Positions 33,988-44,900 of a stretch of DNA of 64,000 bases are shown here, piece by piece. The notes under the pieces are model-generated. The model searched no databases, was not told where the DNA came from, and worked only from the letters and a program-made list of their open reading frames with translations. Location: the NCBI GenBank assembly GCA_963210315.1, contig OY723278.1, positions 186,001 to 250,000 on the forward strand, in the 5' to 3' direction. This DNA is from Rhynchopus euleeides (taxonomy: Eukaryota > Euglenozoa > Diplonemea > Diplonemida > Diplonemidae). Position 1 is the first letter of the stretch, and every line of letters begins with the position of its first letter. The position numbers and the translations under genes are program-made.

Positions 33988-35199
33988 TCACTCCTCATCG
34001 TCACTCTCAGCGTCATTCACACGGAGTGACGGGAATGTCCGCCGGAAGCCACACTCCTTGCCGTACGCACCTCGCACATCTTGATTGATGGCCAAGAGCG
34101 AGAGCTTTGCGTGGGAGTCGCGGGACATAGCACTCCGGCACACGGGGATGGCTTGCATCATGACAGAGAGTGCGCTGTCAGGTGCTGTGCAGGAAGGGGG
34201 CAAGGTGAGGAGAAACAACACACGCTCAGCAAGAGGCTTGAGCGTCTCGTTGGTAAGCTGGCGTTTCCAGAATACCCTCTCTGAGCCGACCTCGTGCTCC
34301 GACACTGCCGAAGTGTACGCCTGGTACATGGGCGCGGTGACGTCGAAGCCGATGTGCTTGCCGAGGTCTTCGCGTGGCAGCAGGTCATCCAGCATCTCCA
34401 GGGTCTCGTACCCCTCCGGAGTCAGCTGGCGCACAGAGAGGTAGAACCCCCGGCCCGTTTCCGAGGATTCGCGCCACCGGCTCTGCAGACCGTTGTAGAA
34501 GGTCTTGGACACGCGGGCTGCGAGTCCATCCCCCGTGCTCGCCCTCTGGAGGATGTCGATCAGCTCCTCCACCTCCGCGTAGATCGTCGCCGATCCAACC
34601 GTCCCGGGTGCCTGCGCGTTGCTGTACCGCGACAAAGCGGCTCTTACCGGCGCCGCGGCACGGACGAACTCCGTCAGCATGTCCTGAAGCGCCTCAGAAC
34701 CGACGGTCTTCAGCAGCACAGCAAGCTTCTCGAACGTGGGGGGAGTGTAGGCATTGCCAATCCCGGTAGCCATGTACGAGTACAGCATGGCGACACGCTC
34801 TTCAAAGTGCTCCGCGCAGTCGAGCATGCTGACGAAGCGTGTGTCGTAGATCCGGGGTGCACGTTTGATGGCCACCGCCTCCTGCAGAGTGCTCTTCATG
34901 TCGGCGTGTGCTGCAGACATCAAGCTGCAAAGCTCCCCAAACGTCTTTGCGTTGGCAATCGCATCCTTGTGCGCCTCGGTCACCGCGGCCTTGCAGAGGC
35001 CCTTCATCTTGTCCAGAAGTTTGTCCTGTTCCCGCGTTGTCGTCGATGCCGACTGCTTCCGCAGCTTCGCCAATAGGACACCCGCCGTGTGTGTCTGGGG
35101 GTCGCTCTGCACACTTCTTTGGTGGTCCCGCCACTTGACAATAAACCCGGAAAGAAATACGGCCTCCCAATTGAGGGGCCTTTGTTCCATGCCAGACAT
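33988..35199 (-). CDS. hAT-like transposase, C-terminal part
   Basis: A 403-codon open frame whose end resembles the hAT dimerisation domain: LAERVLFLLTLPPSC, then about 30 residues on KLSLLAINQD, and a short acidic tail ending DAESDDEE. The family pattern is L-x-x-x-P-x-S-S-x-x-x-E-R-x-F-S followed by R-x-x-L. The glutamate-arginine of that pattern is not conserved, so the protein may be divergent or inactive. An N-terminal BED finger and the catalytic acidic residues are not visible upstream. The host element may span 32170-35700 but its ends are unclear. A different hAT-like piece is at 54669-55064. Confidence 0.5.
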   Translation of the reverse strand: MSGMEQRPLNWEAVFLSGFIVKWRDHQRSVQSDPQTHTAGVLLAKLRKQSASTTTREQDKLLDKMKGLCKAAVTEAHKDAIANAKTFGELCSLMSAAHADMKSTLQEAVAIKRAPRIYDTRFVSMLDCAEHFEERVAMLYSYMATGIGNAYTPPTFEKLAVLLKTVGSEALQDMLTEFVRAAAPVRAALSRYSNAQAPGTVGSATIYAEVEELIDILQRASTGDGLAARVSKTFYNGLQSRWRESSETGRGFYLSVRQLTPEGYETLEMLDDLLPREDLGKHIGFDVTAPMYQAYTSAVSEHEVGSERVFWKRQLTNETLKPLAERVLFLLTLPPSCTAPDSALSVMMQAIPVCRSAMSRDSHAKLSLLAINQDVRGAYGKECGFRRTFPSLRVNDAESDDEE

Positions 35200-35704
35200 G
35201 TGTTGTCAGGATGACACAATGGGCCTGTCGTGCGAGGATCCTTTGGCAGTAGCTGCCAGAGAACCCCCGGGCAAAACCGACATGCGCACACCAGAGGAGG
35301 GCTCATTGGGGTTTGGTGCAGCACATCGGTTGAGGTTGGGTGAAAACCACCCCGTGTCACAACATCTTCGCCCGAGAGTCGAGGTGGACTATCGGGCCAT
35401 CGTGAGAAGGCTACCAGAATCTGTGCGGAACGACAGGAAAACCAGGTGCAGTCAGGCACACAACGCAAGGCAGCTATCGCCAGAGCGCTGCCGCAGCGGG
35501 CACCATGGCCAAAGCCGCCGTTACCCGGACACAAACACAAGCAGACACACAGAGATGCGTGCCTCTCCCTAACAGCCTCAGCACGGCGAACGCGCAAGGC
35601 ATGGGATGAGCGGGGTGGAGAGGGGTGGTGGGGGCGGGGGGCAAGATTGCAGTTCGGTAGCCCACAGGCAGGGGCCTCACAGACAGAACACCCCCCCCCC
35701 CCTA
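35200..35704. other. spacer, no gene seen
   Basis: No recognisable coding sequence; it ends in a poly-C run against the TA of the next element. Confidence 0.4.
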
Positions 35705-36889
35705 GGCATACTTGTACCCCCATATGGGGAAGGCCAAAAATATGGGGAAAATATGGGGGGAATATGGGGGGTTTTTCAAGTCCTGTTCCCCCATATTTCC
35801 CCCATATGGGGGATATATGGGGGAAAACCCAGGGGTTCCTCAGGTGGAAGCAGTCAGCAAACAGTTCTCTTCGTTCTGCTTTTCACAGGGTGTGAAGTCG
35901 GCCACTGACAGGGGACGTCTAGCACCTTGCAGAGCCATCTCACCTCGTCGCTTTCTGCAGAGAGGAAACGCCCGGCTGAAGTGCTCGAGTCAGACCACAA
36001 AGGGTGCTGTGAGAGTGACGACCGCCACTTTCTTCAAATCTGAGTAGCGGTCATCAGAGCATGCTGTCCAGTAGTCCTGTCTTTGCTGGCAGAACAGTTG
36101 CGTCCTGCAGCCAGTCCTTGTACTGGCCTTCACAGGTCTCATTCCACCCGGCAGATGCAGCTTGAACATGTCAAGCTGCCTGGTGACGAGCGTCGACTCC
36201 GACTTTTCGGCGCTCGGAGCGGTCAAAAGCGGCGGAAGCGCCTGACACCCCAGAATGCACTGCTTGTGAATTCCCTTGTCTAATTAAGGATCCCAGGGGG
36301 CAGTTCGCAATCGCAAACACACCAGAGGAGGAGGACAGCGAGTTGAGTGTGAGAGTGACGTGCCGGACAGGACTTAAAAACACAAGAGTGTGTGTTGTGA
36401 GGAGCTGTTAACCCTGAACGCACTATGTGTGTCTGTTCGTATGTGTCCACCACCGCCGCTGTCACTGCGGTGCCTCGCCAAACCGGGAAGCGTTCGCTCT
36501 CCGCTGCCGCTGTATCGGCGCAGGAGAGGAACAGGAGGTCGGTGCGACCCACCTGGGGGATCTTCCAGGGGGGGCCAGACCTGGCCACACCTGAACGAGC
36601 GCGCACCTCCCCAGGATCGGACTCCTGGAGGATCCCCAACAAGGCATGAGGCCGGTTTCGACGCGCACTTCGTGTGTGTCTGTGCATGAGTGGTTTGATG
36701 TTCTCCCGTTGCAGCACGAATACCCCCATATCCCCCCATATGGGCCCCATATTTCCCCCATATTCCCCCATATTTTACCGGGTTTTCCCCATATTTTCAG
36801 CCTTTTTCCCCATATGGGGGCGGGGTTTTGAGACCCCCCATATTTCCCCCATAATTAGGGGGTTCCCCATATGGGGGGACAAGTATGCC
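35705..36889. mobile_element. Non-autonomous TA-flanked element, family C
   Basis: 1185 bp, flanked by TA, with termini GGCATACTTGT. Arrays of CCCCATATGGGG and its half-sites fill 35716-35830 and 36718-36880. The centre has no recognisable gene. The right TA (36890-36891) is shared with the next element. Confidence 0.85.
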
Positions 36890-36891
36890 TA

Positions 36892-38838
36892 GGGCAGTGA
36901 AGGCAAAATACGCGTATTTTTCAGAATCCTGATTTTAAAAATACGTTGAACGTTCAAATACGTTGAACGTTCAGCGTATTTGAACGTTTCTCACATTGCC
37001 TACCGTCTGCAGGGGCCACCAGTCACAAACCCGCCTTTCCTCAAGCAGAGCAAGGGCGAGTTGGTGGCACCAACGACAACCGTGCGGAAGACGTCCTTGG
37101 AGCACGATTTTACAGCGACTTGCTTCGCGCGCTCCAGTCGCGATGCAGTCGACAACATATCCCTTGTCCTTTGCTCCATGAAGCGGGCTGGTGCAGTTGA
37201 GGTGAATCCCTGCCGGTGGGATATGCCATCCGGTTCTCCCATGCGGGATATCCCATACGTCCTGTACCCGTAGCTCACGTTCGGCCATCCACTTCCTCTA
37301 CACGACGGACTCCAGCCGGTCGAGTGGGGTAAAACTGGGAGATAGGTCGAGAGGGGGTTGGTACCCCCACTTTTCCGGAGTTCAACCCTGAAAAGAGGGG
37401 GTACCGACCACCCCTTTCCGGGACCCGCCCCTTCTCGGACTACAGAACCTCTTTTTCACCGACTTTTCGCCACGCGTGACACTCTCCATCCCACAGGTGT
37501 CCCCTTTAGTGTGTGCAGGGGGCCCACCCCCTACTGCTAGGGGGGATTTCATGTGGAGAGTGAACCCAGTGGGTGAAAACGCTCAAAAGCCAAAAAAACG
37601 TTCAACTTCGGCGCATTTTTTTAAAAATACGTTGAACCAGGGGCTTAGCTTGGATTTTGGGGTTGGGGCCGAAACTCGGTCAGACTCGGTCACAGTACAC
37701 ACAGTTGAGTTGCCCCCCACCACCCCGTTCACCCAGAATTCGACGTTGCTGCCTTCCCGGGTCCCCCCCTTCTAGAACACCAGCTCAGCAACCAGGTCTG
37801 CAACCTGAGTTTGCTTTGTTGCCTTTGTAGGTGCTGCATTGGCAGTTCCCCGCCAGTGGCGGGTGCAGTCCCGGCAGCGCAAATAGTCCTGAAGTGGGCC
37901 GACAAAGAGCCTTCTTGGTGATCCCGTGAACTTTTCTACCTCGCAAGAGTGGCTACGGAGATACCCTGTGAATCTTCGCGACATTCCACTCCCGCAAAGA
38001 GTACATTTGCAAGGCTTTTGCTGCTCAGTTGGCGAAGCCTGGTGGAGACAAAGCGGGGCTTGGAAACAAGCATTCAACAGAAGCAGTGCCCAGCACTGCC
38101 GTTGTCGATGCAACATTTCTCCTGTAGATGCGGACAGTCACGGGAGGTGAAGATTGCAGCGAATACGCAGCTGCAGAGATGGGACCCTATCTCATCAAGG
38201 GTCACTTCTGGGCGCTTGTTCATGGCAGAGCAGGGCGTGCGAGGTCAAAGCATTCCTGATTAGATGCAAGCTGGAGTAGCTTGCACGTGAGAGCGAGGTT
38301 TCCCGAGGTAAACCGCCGAATAACCTCCTGCAAGCCCAACCTCCGAAACTCGGAACAGACACCCGGGCTCCTGCAGAAGGGCAGTCTTGTGCGCCTGTGC
38401 CCACTTCAGTGGGTGTGCTGCTGGGGCATTGAAGTCCGGGCAAGGGTACGCGCCAGTGATCCCCGGGAGAGGTGCCAGGCAATGGTCAGCGATGTGGCCC
38501 AGAGCCTCCTGCACCTGCGTGCCCACCATGTTGCCGGGAGACGGAATTCGAGACTGCTGACGTTATTCGCGGGCTAGCGACGAATCCGGGACAGAAGGAG
38601 AATGGGGTGTTCGCGTTCCGCTCGCACGCGTGCTTCACCTCCTGTGCTGCTGCACCCCATAAAAAATCCGATTTTTTCGCGGAAATTTTTACCTTTTTTT
38701 TTTTTTTTGGGCTGACCGAGTTTTTTTCCGGGTTTGGCTGAAACTCGGTCAGCTGACCGAGTTTCCCCCCCAAGCTAAGCCTCTGGTTGAACGTTCAAAT
38801 ACGTTGAACGTTTTTTTACGTATTTTCTATCACTGCCC
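36892..38838. mobile_element. Family A element, copy 2, interrupted by a hAT-like insert
   Basis: This is the same family as 18887-19662 but inverted relative to its neighbour. Removing the insert at 37638-38785 and one copy of its GTTGAAC duplication leaves about 0.8 kb matching copy 1. Termini GGGCAGTGA are intact. Both flanking TA dinucleotides are shared with neighbouring elements. Confidence 0.85.
37638..38785. mobile_element. hAT-like element nested in family A
   Basis: 1148 bp with 16-bp inverted ends CAGGGGCTTAGCTTGG (one mismatch) and a target duplication GTTGAAC on both sides (37631-37637, 38786-38792). Adjacent to the ends is a second inverted motif, CCGAAACTCGGTCAG. C-A-G-G-G ends with a 7-8 bp duplication suit the hAT superfamily. 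A minus-strand frame (38116-37772) has Cys/His pairs (CTLCGSG, CRDC) that may be a zinc-finger remnant, but there is no transposase. Confidence 0.8.
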
Positions 38839-38840
38839 TA

Positions 38841-41500
38841 GGGGGGGTCAAATGCCACCCTTTTACGTGGACAAACACGATTTGTCAAAAAACCGGCGCA
38901 GAGGCCCCAAAGCCCCCGTAAACCCTCCAAACCCCCCCAGATCGGTCCGGAAACCCATCGAACCCCACTTTTCCACCATTCCGGGCACCTCAGGTGCCCG
39001 AATTGGGGTACCTAATTTTCGTGCCACCGTTTGGTACCACACAGTGTCACTGAGGGGGGGTTAGGAAAGGATACGCACCACAGACACCCACAATCATCTG
39101 CAGAGTGCTGTGAATACCGCACAAACACAAGAATGGGCCGCACGGTTGCTCGGAGTGCGAACGCCATCGCCGCGGCGAGGAAGTTCGTCGGCCAGCTGCC
39201 CGTGGAGCTGTGTGGGGCACGGTGGTGCGATTTGAACGCGCAGCGGGCGCGCATACTCAGGCGCACGCGCGGGGCCCCCACGAAGGAGGCCTTTTTAAAG
39301 GCCCTTTCGCGGATCGGTGCGCGGAAGACGCGGGTGCAGTGCGAAGGGAAACGAGAGTTCCGGTGGTGTGTGAACTGCGATCACACAGTTCGCCCGATGG
39401 CAAAGGGCGCGAGCGCGGGTGAGGGGCCAGTGGAGAATACAACCGATGAAGACAGCGACAGCGACAGCGACTGTGACAGTGGCAGTGTCAATCAAAGCGA
39501 CAGCGACAGCGACAGCGACCCCGAGGACGCTACGACTCCGAAAACCTCGAGTCCGGGAGTGTACTCCGCAAGCGCGTATAGACGATTACACGCCAAATAT
39601 AAGCGCTTGCGACAGCGGTGTCTTGTGACACCGACCTCCCTCTACAACAAGGAGGGGGGCTACAGCGCCGGTGTGGCAACGGCGCTGACAGTGCTGCGAG
39701 GGTGGGGGATCGGCGCGAAGAGCTGTGGCGAGGCTCTGAGCGACATCCTGGAGTGCATCCTTGGCACTCGTGGGAAGGGGCGCAACATCAGTGCGGCGAC
39801 AGTCAAACGCACTGATGCGTGGGCAGGTCCAATGAGTACTGATCGGTTCCTGACGAAGCTTCGTGAAAAAGGAGGGCAGGTGCAGACGTGCATGGACACC
39901 TCGTCGGGTGCGCGCTCGCAGCAAGGGGTGAAGTACTCGCAGGTCTCGTTCTCTGCTGCAAGCCCTGAGACCGGCAGGGTGCTCCAAGTCGTGGCCGACA
40001 GCTCCGTCGGGGAGGGAAGCCGTGCCATCGACAAGGTGCCCCAGATCCAGCGTGTTCTGCTGGCGGCGACGGAGGCCGGCTTTCAAAAACCATCACTGTG
40101 TCTGACTGATCACGAATCAACGGCCAAAGCTGCCTGTGTCCTTGGAGGGTTGATACCTTCGGGGTGCTCGTCGCACAAGTGGAAGCACACCATTGAATCG
40201 GTTGATATCAACACCACCACCCAAGCTGCGATCGAGACGCTTCACACCGCTTGCTGTCCTAAAAGCACGAACGCCACCACATCGACGGGAATCAAGATGG
40301 TATCAACACTCTTCGCAACAAAAGGAGGCATTCCAAAGGGGTTTACGTTGGGAAGGCAGGTGGGAAACAAATATGGGTGGCTATGCCGTTCCTGCGCGGC
40401 AGTGCTCCACAACCGGGATGTATTGACCAAGGCTGTTGAGCGACGCGAGCTGTACATTCCGGGAAGCAACGCACTCAGTGTGCTGTTGTGTGACGACATT
40501 GTGCCAGAGTTGGTGGTTGCTGCGGTCTGCTTTGCCTGGTACAAGAGTACGTATGTACTGCTGAAAGGGTGCAAATTGCGTGGCGAGATGAATGTCACGG
40601 AAGCCCGCAAACTCTACCCGACCCTCCGAGGGTGGCTCGTGACTCTTTCGCGTGTGAAAAGCAAGTTTCCACAGTGGATATTTGAGACGGCAGGGCGCAA
40701 CCCCCTTGGCATGCAGCAAGCCCAGGAGCACTTCGACTCTACATGCGCAAGCCGCCTTCGGGGATCAGTGGCACGCATGATCGAGACTTTTGATCGCTTT
40801 GTGGCTCATGACACGGATCTCCCGCCAGAGGCTGCCAAAGACCTTCCACACTCGAACGACTTCATTGAGGGAGCGCATGGTACAGTCGGCTTGCTGAGTG
40901 AGGATCTTCCCGGCTGCAACCCAGAGAGGATTGCGAGCATTGCGCAGCGAAAACACAACCGCAGGGCACTCTTTGAGATTGGGGTCCCGCTTGTGCCGAG
41001 CGAAGAGACGTACTCATCCTACAAGGAGAGGAAATTGAACTCAGATGAGGACGTTCACTTGAGGATACATCGCACCACAATGAAGCAGCAGCTGCGGACT
41101 GAGTACACCAAGCTCTCTGTGGCTGAACTGCGGGACAAAGCAGCTGAGCACGACCTGCCTGTGCGACAGGGAGGGAAGTACATAATCAAACCAAAGCTCA
41201 TCGAAGACCTGATCGATGCCACCTACATGGCGCCTGATGACGAGTTCTAGCCCGTCAGAAATGTGGTATTAGTGCGTACCCTTTCCTAACCCCCCCCTCA
41301 GTGACACTGTGTGGTACCAAACGGTGGCACGAAAATTAGGTACCCCAATTCGGGCACCTGAGGTGCCCGGAATGGTGGAAAAGTGGGGTTCGATGGGTTT
41401 CCGGACCGATCTGGGGGGGTTTGGAGGGTTTACGGGGGCTTTGGGGCCTCTGCGCCAGTTTTTTGAAAAATCGTGTTTGTCACCCCCATTTGATACCCCC
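38841..41500. mobile_element. Complete DDE/SAP transposon, family E
   Basis: 2660 bp, flanked by TA, with inverted repeats of about 230 bp (38841-39075 and 41270-41500) starting GGGGGGGTCAAATG. The interior is one intact transposase ORF. It is the full-length parent type of the 1.15-kb derivatives at 19665 and 49202 and probably still able to move. Confidence 0.9.
39133..41250 (+). CDS. DDE-type transposase with WCxNCxH motif and SAP-like C-terminus
   Basis: The open frame extends to 39031, but that ATG lies in the terminal repeat; the ATG at 39133 (MGRTVARSANAI) is the likelier start, giving 705 residues. Counted from 39031, features are as follows. There is an N-terminal helical region and a possible zinc motif WCVNCDH. 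A Ser/Asp-repeat linker, (SD)n, follows, then a conserved YNKEGGYSAGV. A probable catalytic triad comes next: Asp289 in CMDTSSGA, Asp360 in LTDHEST and Glu613 in SNDFIEGAHG. A Cys/His patch WLCRSCAAVLHNRD lies between them, with about 250 residues separating the second and third acidic residues. The C-terminus LSVAELRDKAAEHDLPV...LIEDLI fits a SAP DNA-binding motif. I cannot place it in a named superfamily. The same architecture recurs, decayed, at 52744-53768 and 59600-60190. Confidence 0.8.
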   Translation: MGRTVARSANAIAAARKFVGQLPVELCGARWCDLNAQRARILRRTRGAPTKEAFLKALSRIGARKTRVQCEGKREFRWCVNCDHTVRPMAKGASAGEGPVENTTDEDSDSDSDCDSGSVNQSDSDSDSDPEDATTPKTSSPGVYSASAYRRLHAKYKRLRQRCLVTPTSLYNKEGGYSAGVATALTVLRGWGIGAKSCGEALSDILECILGTRGKGRNISAATVKRTDAWAGPMSTDRFLTKLREKGGQVQTCMDTSSGARSQQGVKYSQVSFSAASPETGRVLQVVADSSVGEGSRAIDKVPQIQRVLLAATEAGFQKPSLCLTDHESTAKAACVLGGLIPSGCSSHKWKHTIESVDINTTTQAAIETLHTACCPKSTNATTSTGIKMVSTLFATKGGIPKGFTLGRQVGNKYGWLCRSCAAVLHNRDVLTKAVERRELYIPGSNALSVLLCDDIVPELVVAAVCFAWYKSTYVLLKGCKLRGEMNVTEARKLYPTLRGWLVTLSRVKSKFPQWIFETAGRNPLGMQQAQEHFDSTCASRLRGSVARMIETFDRFVAHDTDLPPEAAKDLPHSNDFIEGAHGTVGLLSEDLPGCNPERIASIAQRKHNRRALFEIGVPLVPSEETYSSYKERKLNSDEDVHLRIHRTTMKQQLRTEYTKLSVAELRDKAAEHDLPVRQGGKYIIKPKLIEDLIDATYMAPDDEF

Positions 41501-41539
41501 TACCCCCCCCCCCCCCCCACTCCCCCACAACACCACCGG

Positions 41540-41765
41540 TACAGGCATGTCGCTAAGCGTCGACCGTCGACCCAGTGATTTTGGGTTTCCCCCCCCATAA
41601 AAAAGCGTCGACCCAGCGTCGACCCAGTGGAACTGGGTTGCCATTCAAGCCTGGACCAAGCGTCAACCCATTTATTACGCTGGGTCGACGCTAACCTAGC
41701 GCTGACCCGGTTCCACTGGGTCGACGCTCACCAAGCGTCGACCCACTTTCACTGGGTCGACGTCG
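41540..41765. repeat. GCGTCGACCCAGTGG palindrome array
   Basis: About ten forward and reverse copies of GCGTCGACCCAGTG, with CCACTGGGTCGACGC, lie just right of the family E element. It looks like a subterminal array of another element; a single related GCGTCAACCCACC near 42268 might be its other end. Confidence 0.7.
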
Positions 41766-41788
41766 AAGAGAGTGTGGTTTTGCAGGAA

Positions 41789-41998
41789 CAGATGCTCACT
41801 ACCGTGGCCTCCGGCGGCTGGGGGGCTCCGCCCCCCAGACCCCCCTGTATAGCGTGTGCACACAAGTCAGGAATCCAACAGCTCCAGTAGTCTCAGGAGG
41901 ACGCAGCCAACTCACACAGAATCTGTACGCCCACAATGAACAGATGTTCACTACCGTGGCCTCTGGCGGCTGGGGGGCTCCGACCCCCAGACCCCCCA
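41789..41998 (-). repeat. G-rich hairpin repeat, copies 2 and 3
   Basis: Two reverse copies (41789-41847 and 41941-41998) of the block described at 10757, about 150 bases apart. Each begins CAGATG and contains CTCACTACCGTGGCCT or the close variant with TTCACTACC. Confidence 0.85.
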
Positions 41999-41999
41999 T

Positions 42000-44900
42000 C
42001 TCGCGTGCCCGTCTAGTAACCAAGTCCTTGCGCTTCAACGGCCGTGGCATATCAGGGGGTAAATCATGGTCCCGAAAGCCATTTTTTGGGTTTCTTCCGG
42101 CACCCGAGGATGGCGCGAGCGGGAGAGGAACCACGGAAGGAACCCAGCGCCTCACACCGTGCCCACCTAGCGGTCCACCGACGGGAAAATTAGGCAACAA
42201 CACGAGCGCGCGCGAAGCGCGCGCGAGAAAAATTGACCCCTAGTGTTTCCCCCCTGATCCCCCCCCAAAACAGGAGCGTCAACCCACCAAATCTCCAAAA
42301 TCGAAAAGTTAGCGACAGGCCTGGCACCGGTGGGGTTCGGGATCATTTGGGGGCGAAAGTAAAAGGGAAAGGAAACCCATTTACACACTTTGAAACGACT
42401 GTGGGCCCCCCCCCCCCCACCCGGGCTGTTTGTGGACATGCAGGCCCCGTGGATCCGAGATGTCTATAGTTTTCGCCAGGGGGGGGGCGTGACGTTGGGT
42501 CTCGTGAAGACGGAAAACCACACCCCCCTGCCCCCTCCCTCCCCCACTTGAACTTCTCTCTCGCAAGGAGAAACCCAAACCCTCTTCAGGGGTTTTTGCA
42601 TTAAACACATCACGTTACATGAGGGTTGTTGCACTCAGGCCTGCGTGGCACCAGGAGGCAGAACTACACGCACAGCACACATCTCTCTCTACCTGTTAGA
42701 TCAAACACCCCCGCCAAGGATCTGCAACTTTTCAACGGTCGGATGGTTCGCCCAAACAACAGGGAAAGGGAGCAGTGTCCCCCAAAGGGACCGCCCTGCT
42801 CGGTATTCCACTGCTGTAATGCGGATGGTATGAGGGATACTAAAGGCGGGGGGGATGAACGAGAAGGGGGGCGGGGGAGAAAATGAGGTTTGACAGAAAG
42901 AAGCGACAGAGAGAGGGGGGGGGGGAAGAAATGCTGGGAAGACTGGGAATTAAAACGGCGTCTTCAGGAGGAGCCGCCAACCCAATGGAAAAAAACCAGT
43001 GCCAGTCTTCTTTTTTTTGGCACTCTATCACAGACACCCACGCGCGCCCCCCTGGGATATAGCTGCATTTGGCACCGTCACCTCCCCCCCCCCACAACGA
43101 AGGCCCAGACAGGGAGAGGGGGGGGGGGGGTTATGGCAGCCTGCTTTACACCAGAGCCGCCTTCACCGTGGGCAAAAAAAGTTGGGCCACTTTCCCCGAC
43201 CCAACCCTGCCTTCAGGCTTGCGTATCGTGGCCCAAGAGGCAAACTCGCTGCTCTTCCGCTGCCCCATCCCAAGACAGCCGCCCATCGAGCCCCCCGACT
43301 AGGCAGAGGCGGATTCCCTCAGGGATGGCAGCCAATTTGCCCCGCAACCTGCACTATATGGGGCGATGGCTGATGCCCTGAGCGTCGCACACCGAACAAA
43401 AAGAAATAGACCCACGGGATCAACAAACAAAACAACAGGATTCATTCATACAAACACAAACAAATAAAAACTAGCCCGACACAAAAGTGGGCTCGGAGAC
43501 AGTATCGGGGACAGTGGGACCCACATTCCTGTTGCGACGACAGGGGGGGGGGGGGTGTGTGAGGAGGCGTTTGTTTTGGAATCGACAACTACCGAGCCTC
43601 GCAGCGTACCCCCCGAGACTGGCCAGGGCAGTGCCGTGCCCACATGCGTAAAGGAGCCATTTTCTTGACCTTTTTGGAGGCAGGGCTCGGGTAAGGGGGA
43701 AAGGCGAGGAAAGAAGAAGAGAAGCGAAGATAGAGAGAACGGGAGGCGCACGCGTTGGCCTGATGGCTTCCTACCTCAGGTTCCCTTGATCCTGGCAATA
43801 CCTGAGGCCTGCCAGGGGAGGATGTCGTATTGGAAGGGCGAAACTACAACGAGAAGCGGACCCTCTACACGTGACTTGCTTTTGGTGCGTTTGGTCTGCG
43901 CTTGTGTGGGCTGGGGGCTTCAGGGGGGCAGCACGCCAGCGGCACGTTGTCAAGCACTTGAGAGAGAGAGAGAGAAAGGGAGAAAGAACGAGGAAGGGAG
44001 AACAGATAGGCTCCTCCCACGCGCCGTCTACTCTCTGGTCGGCGATTGCGTGGGCTGGAGCTTCAGGGGGAGCAGTCAGCGCCACGCTGTCACTTGAGAG
44101 GGGTCGGAACGAGGGAGGGGGTCATGTGGCCTTGGTCCTTGTTGGCTATGTCCAGCGGGGTGGGTGACACGATGTAACATGGCACGTTACACAACCCGCA
44201 CCGCGTGCCATGATTTTTGAATGTGGTCGAATCTCTTTTGCCTGGCAGATCTGCCAACGATAACACATGGCCTGTATCATGTCCAAAACTTGCCACCTGA
44301 GTATCAAGGCCACGTGTGGGTTGGAGTTTGGAAAGATCTCGCGCTGGCCTGTGATAGAGGCCTGCACAGTCCGATGAGGGGGAAAAGACGTGCTGCTTCT
44401 GCTCTAGGGAGGGTGAAATCACCCTATTCAGTAAGTCGAACATGGCTCCAATTTCGTTAGGGTTTCGGGACGAGGGTGCCTTGTGAAGGTAATCATTTAG
44501 CCGACCCCGACAATAACGACAATCATCGAGGGGTGATACACCCCTCGTTGAATTTCGGGGGGAAGCGAGAAGATGGCCCAACAGGGCCGTGTAGAATCAG
44601 AACACGGCGTCGCGTCTTCCACTGCCACTGATTCTTTCGCTGTGAAGGTGAACGCAGCACATGAACAAAAGAAGGACACGTCACCACCAGCCAGCCGGCT
44701 CTCACGAACCTGAGCGGGACGCCACATGGGAGCCAAGGGAGCAGAGCAGAGCGGTCTGTCTCCCATATGGAGGCAAGCATGAAAATGCTGGATTCGCTGT
44801 GTGCCAAACTGTGCCAGTTTGTCTCATATTATGGAGACGGCTCACTGATCTGCACTTCTGAGTGAAGGCTGAACACTGAAGCCCACCGCTGAATTGCCAA

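Noticed and set aside
41540-42290. A complete TA-flanked element defined by the GCGTCGACCCAGTGG array
   Set aside because: Only one end has a real array; the proposed right end has one degenerate unit and no TA-flanked inverted terminus.
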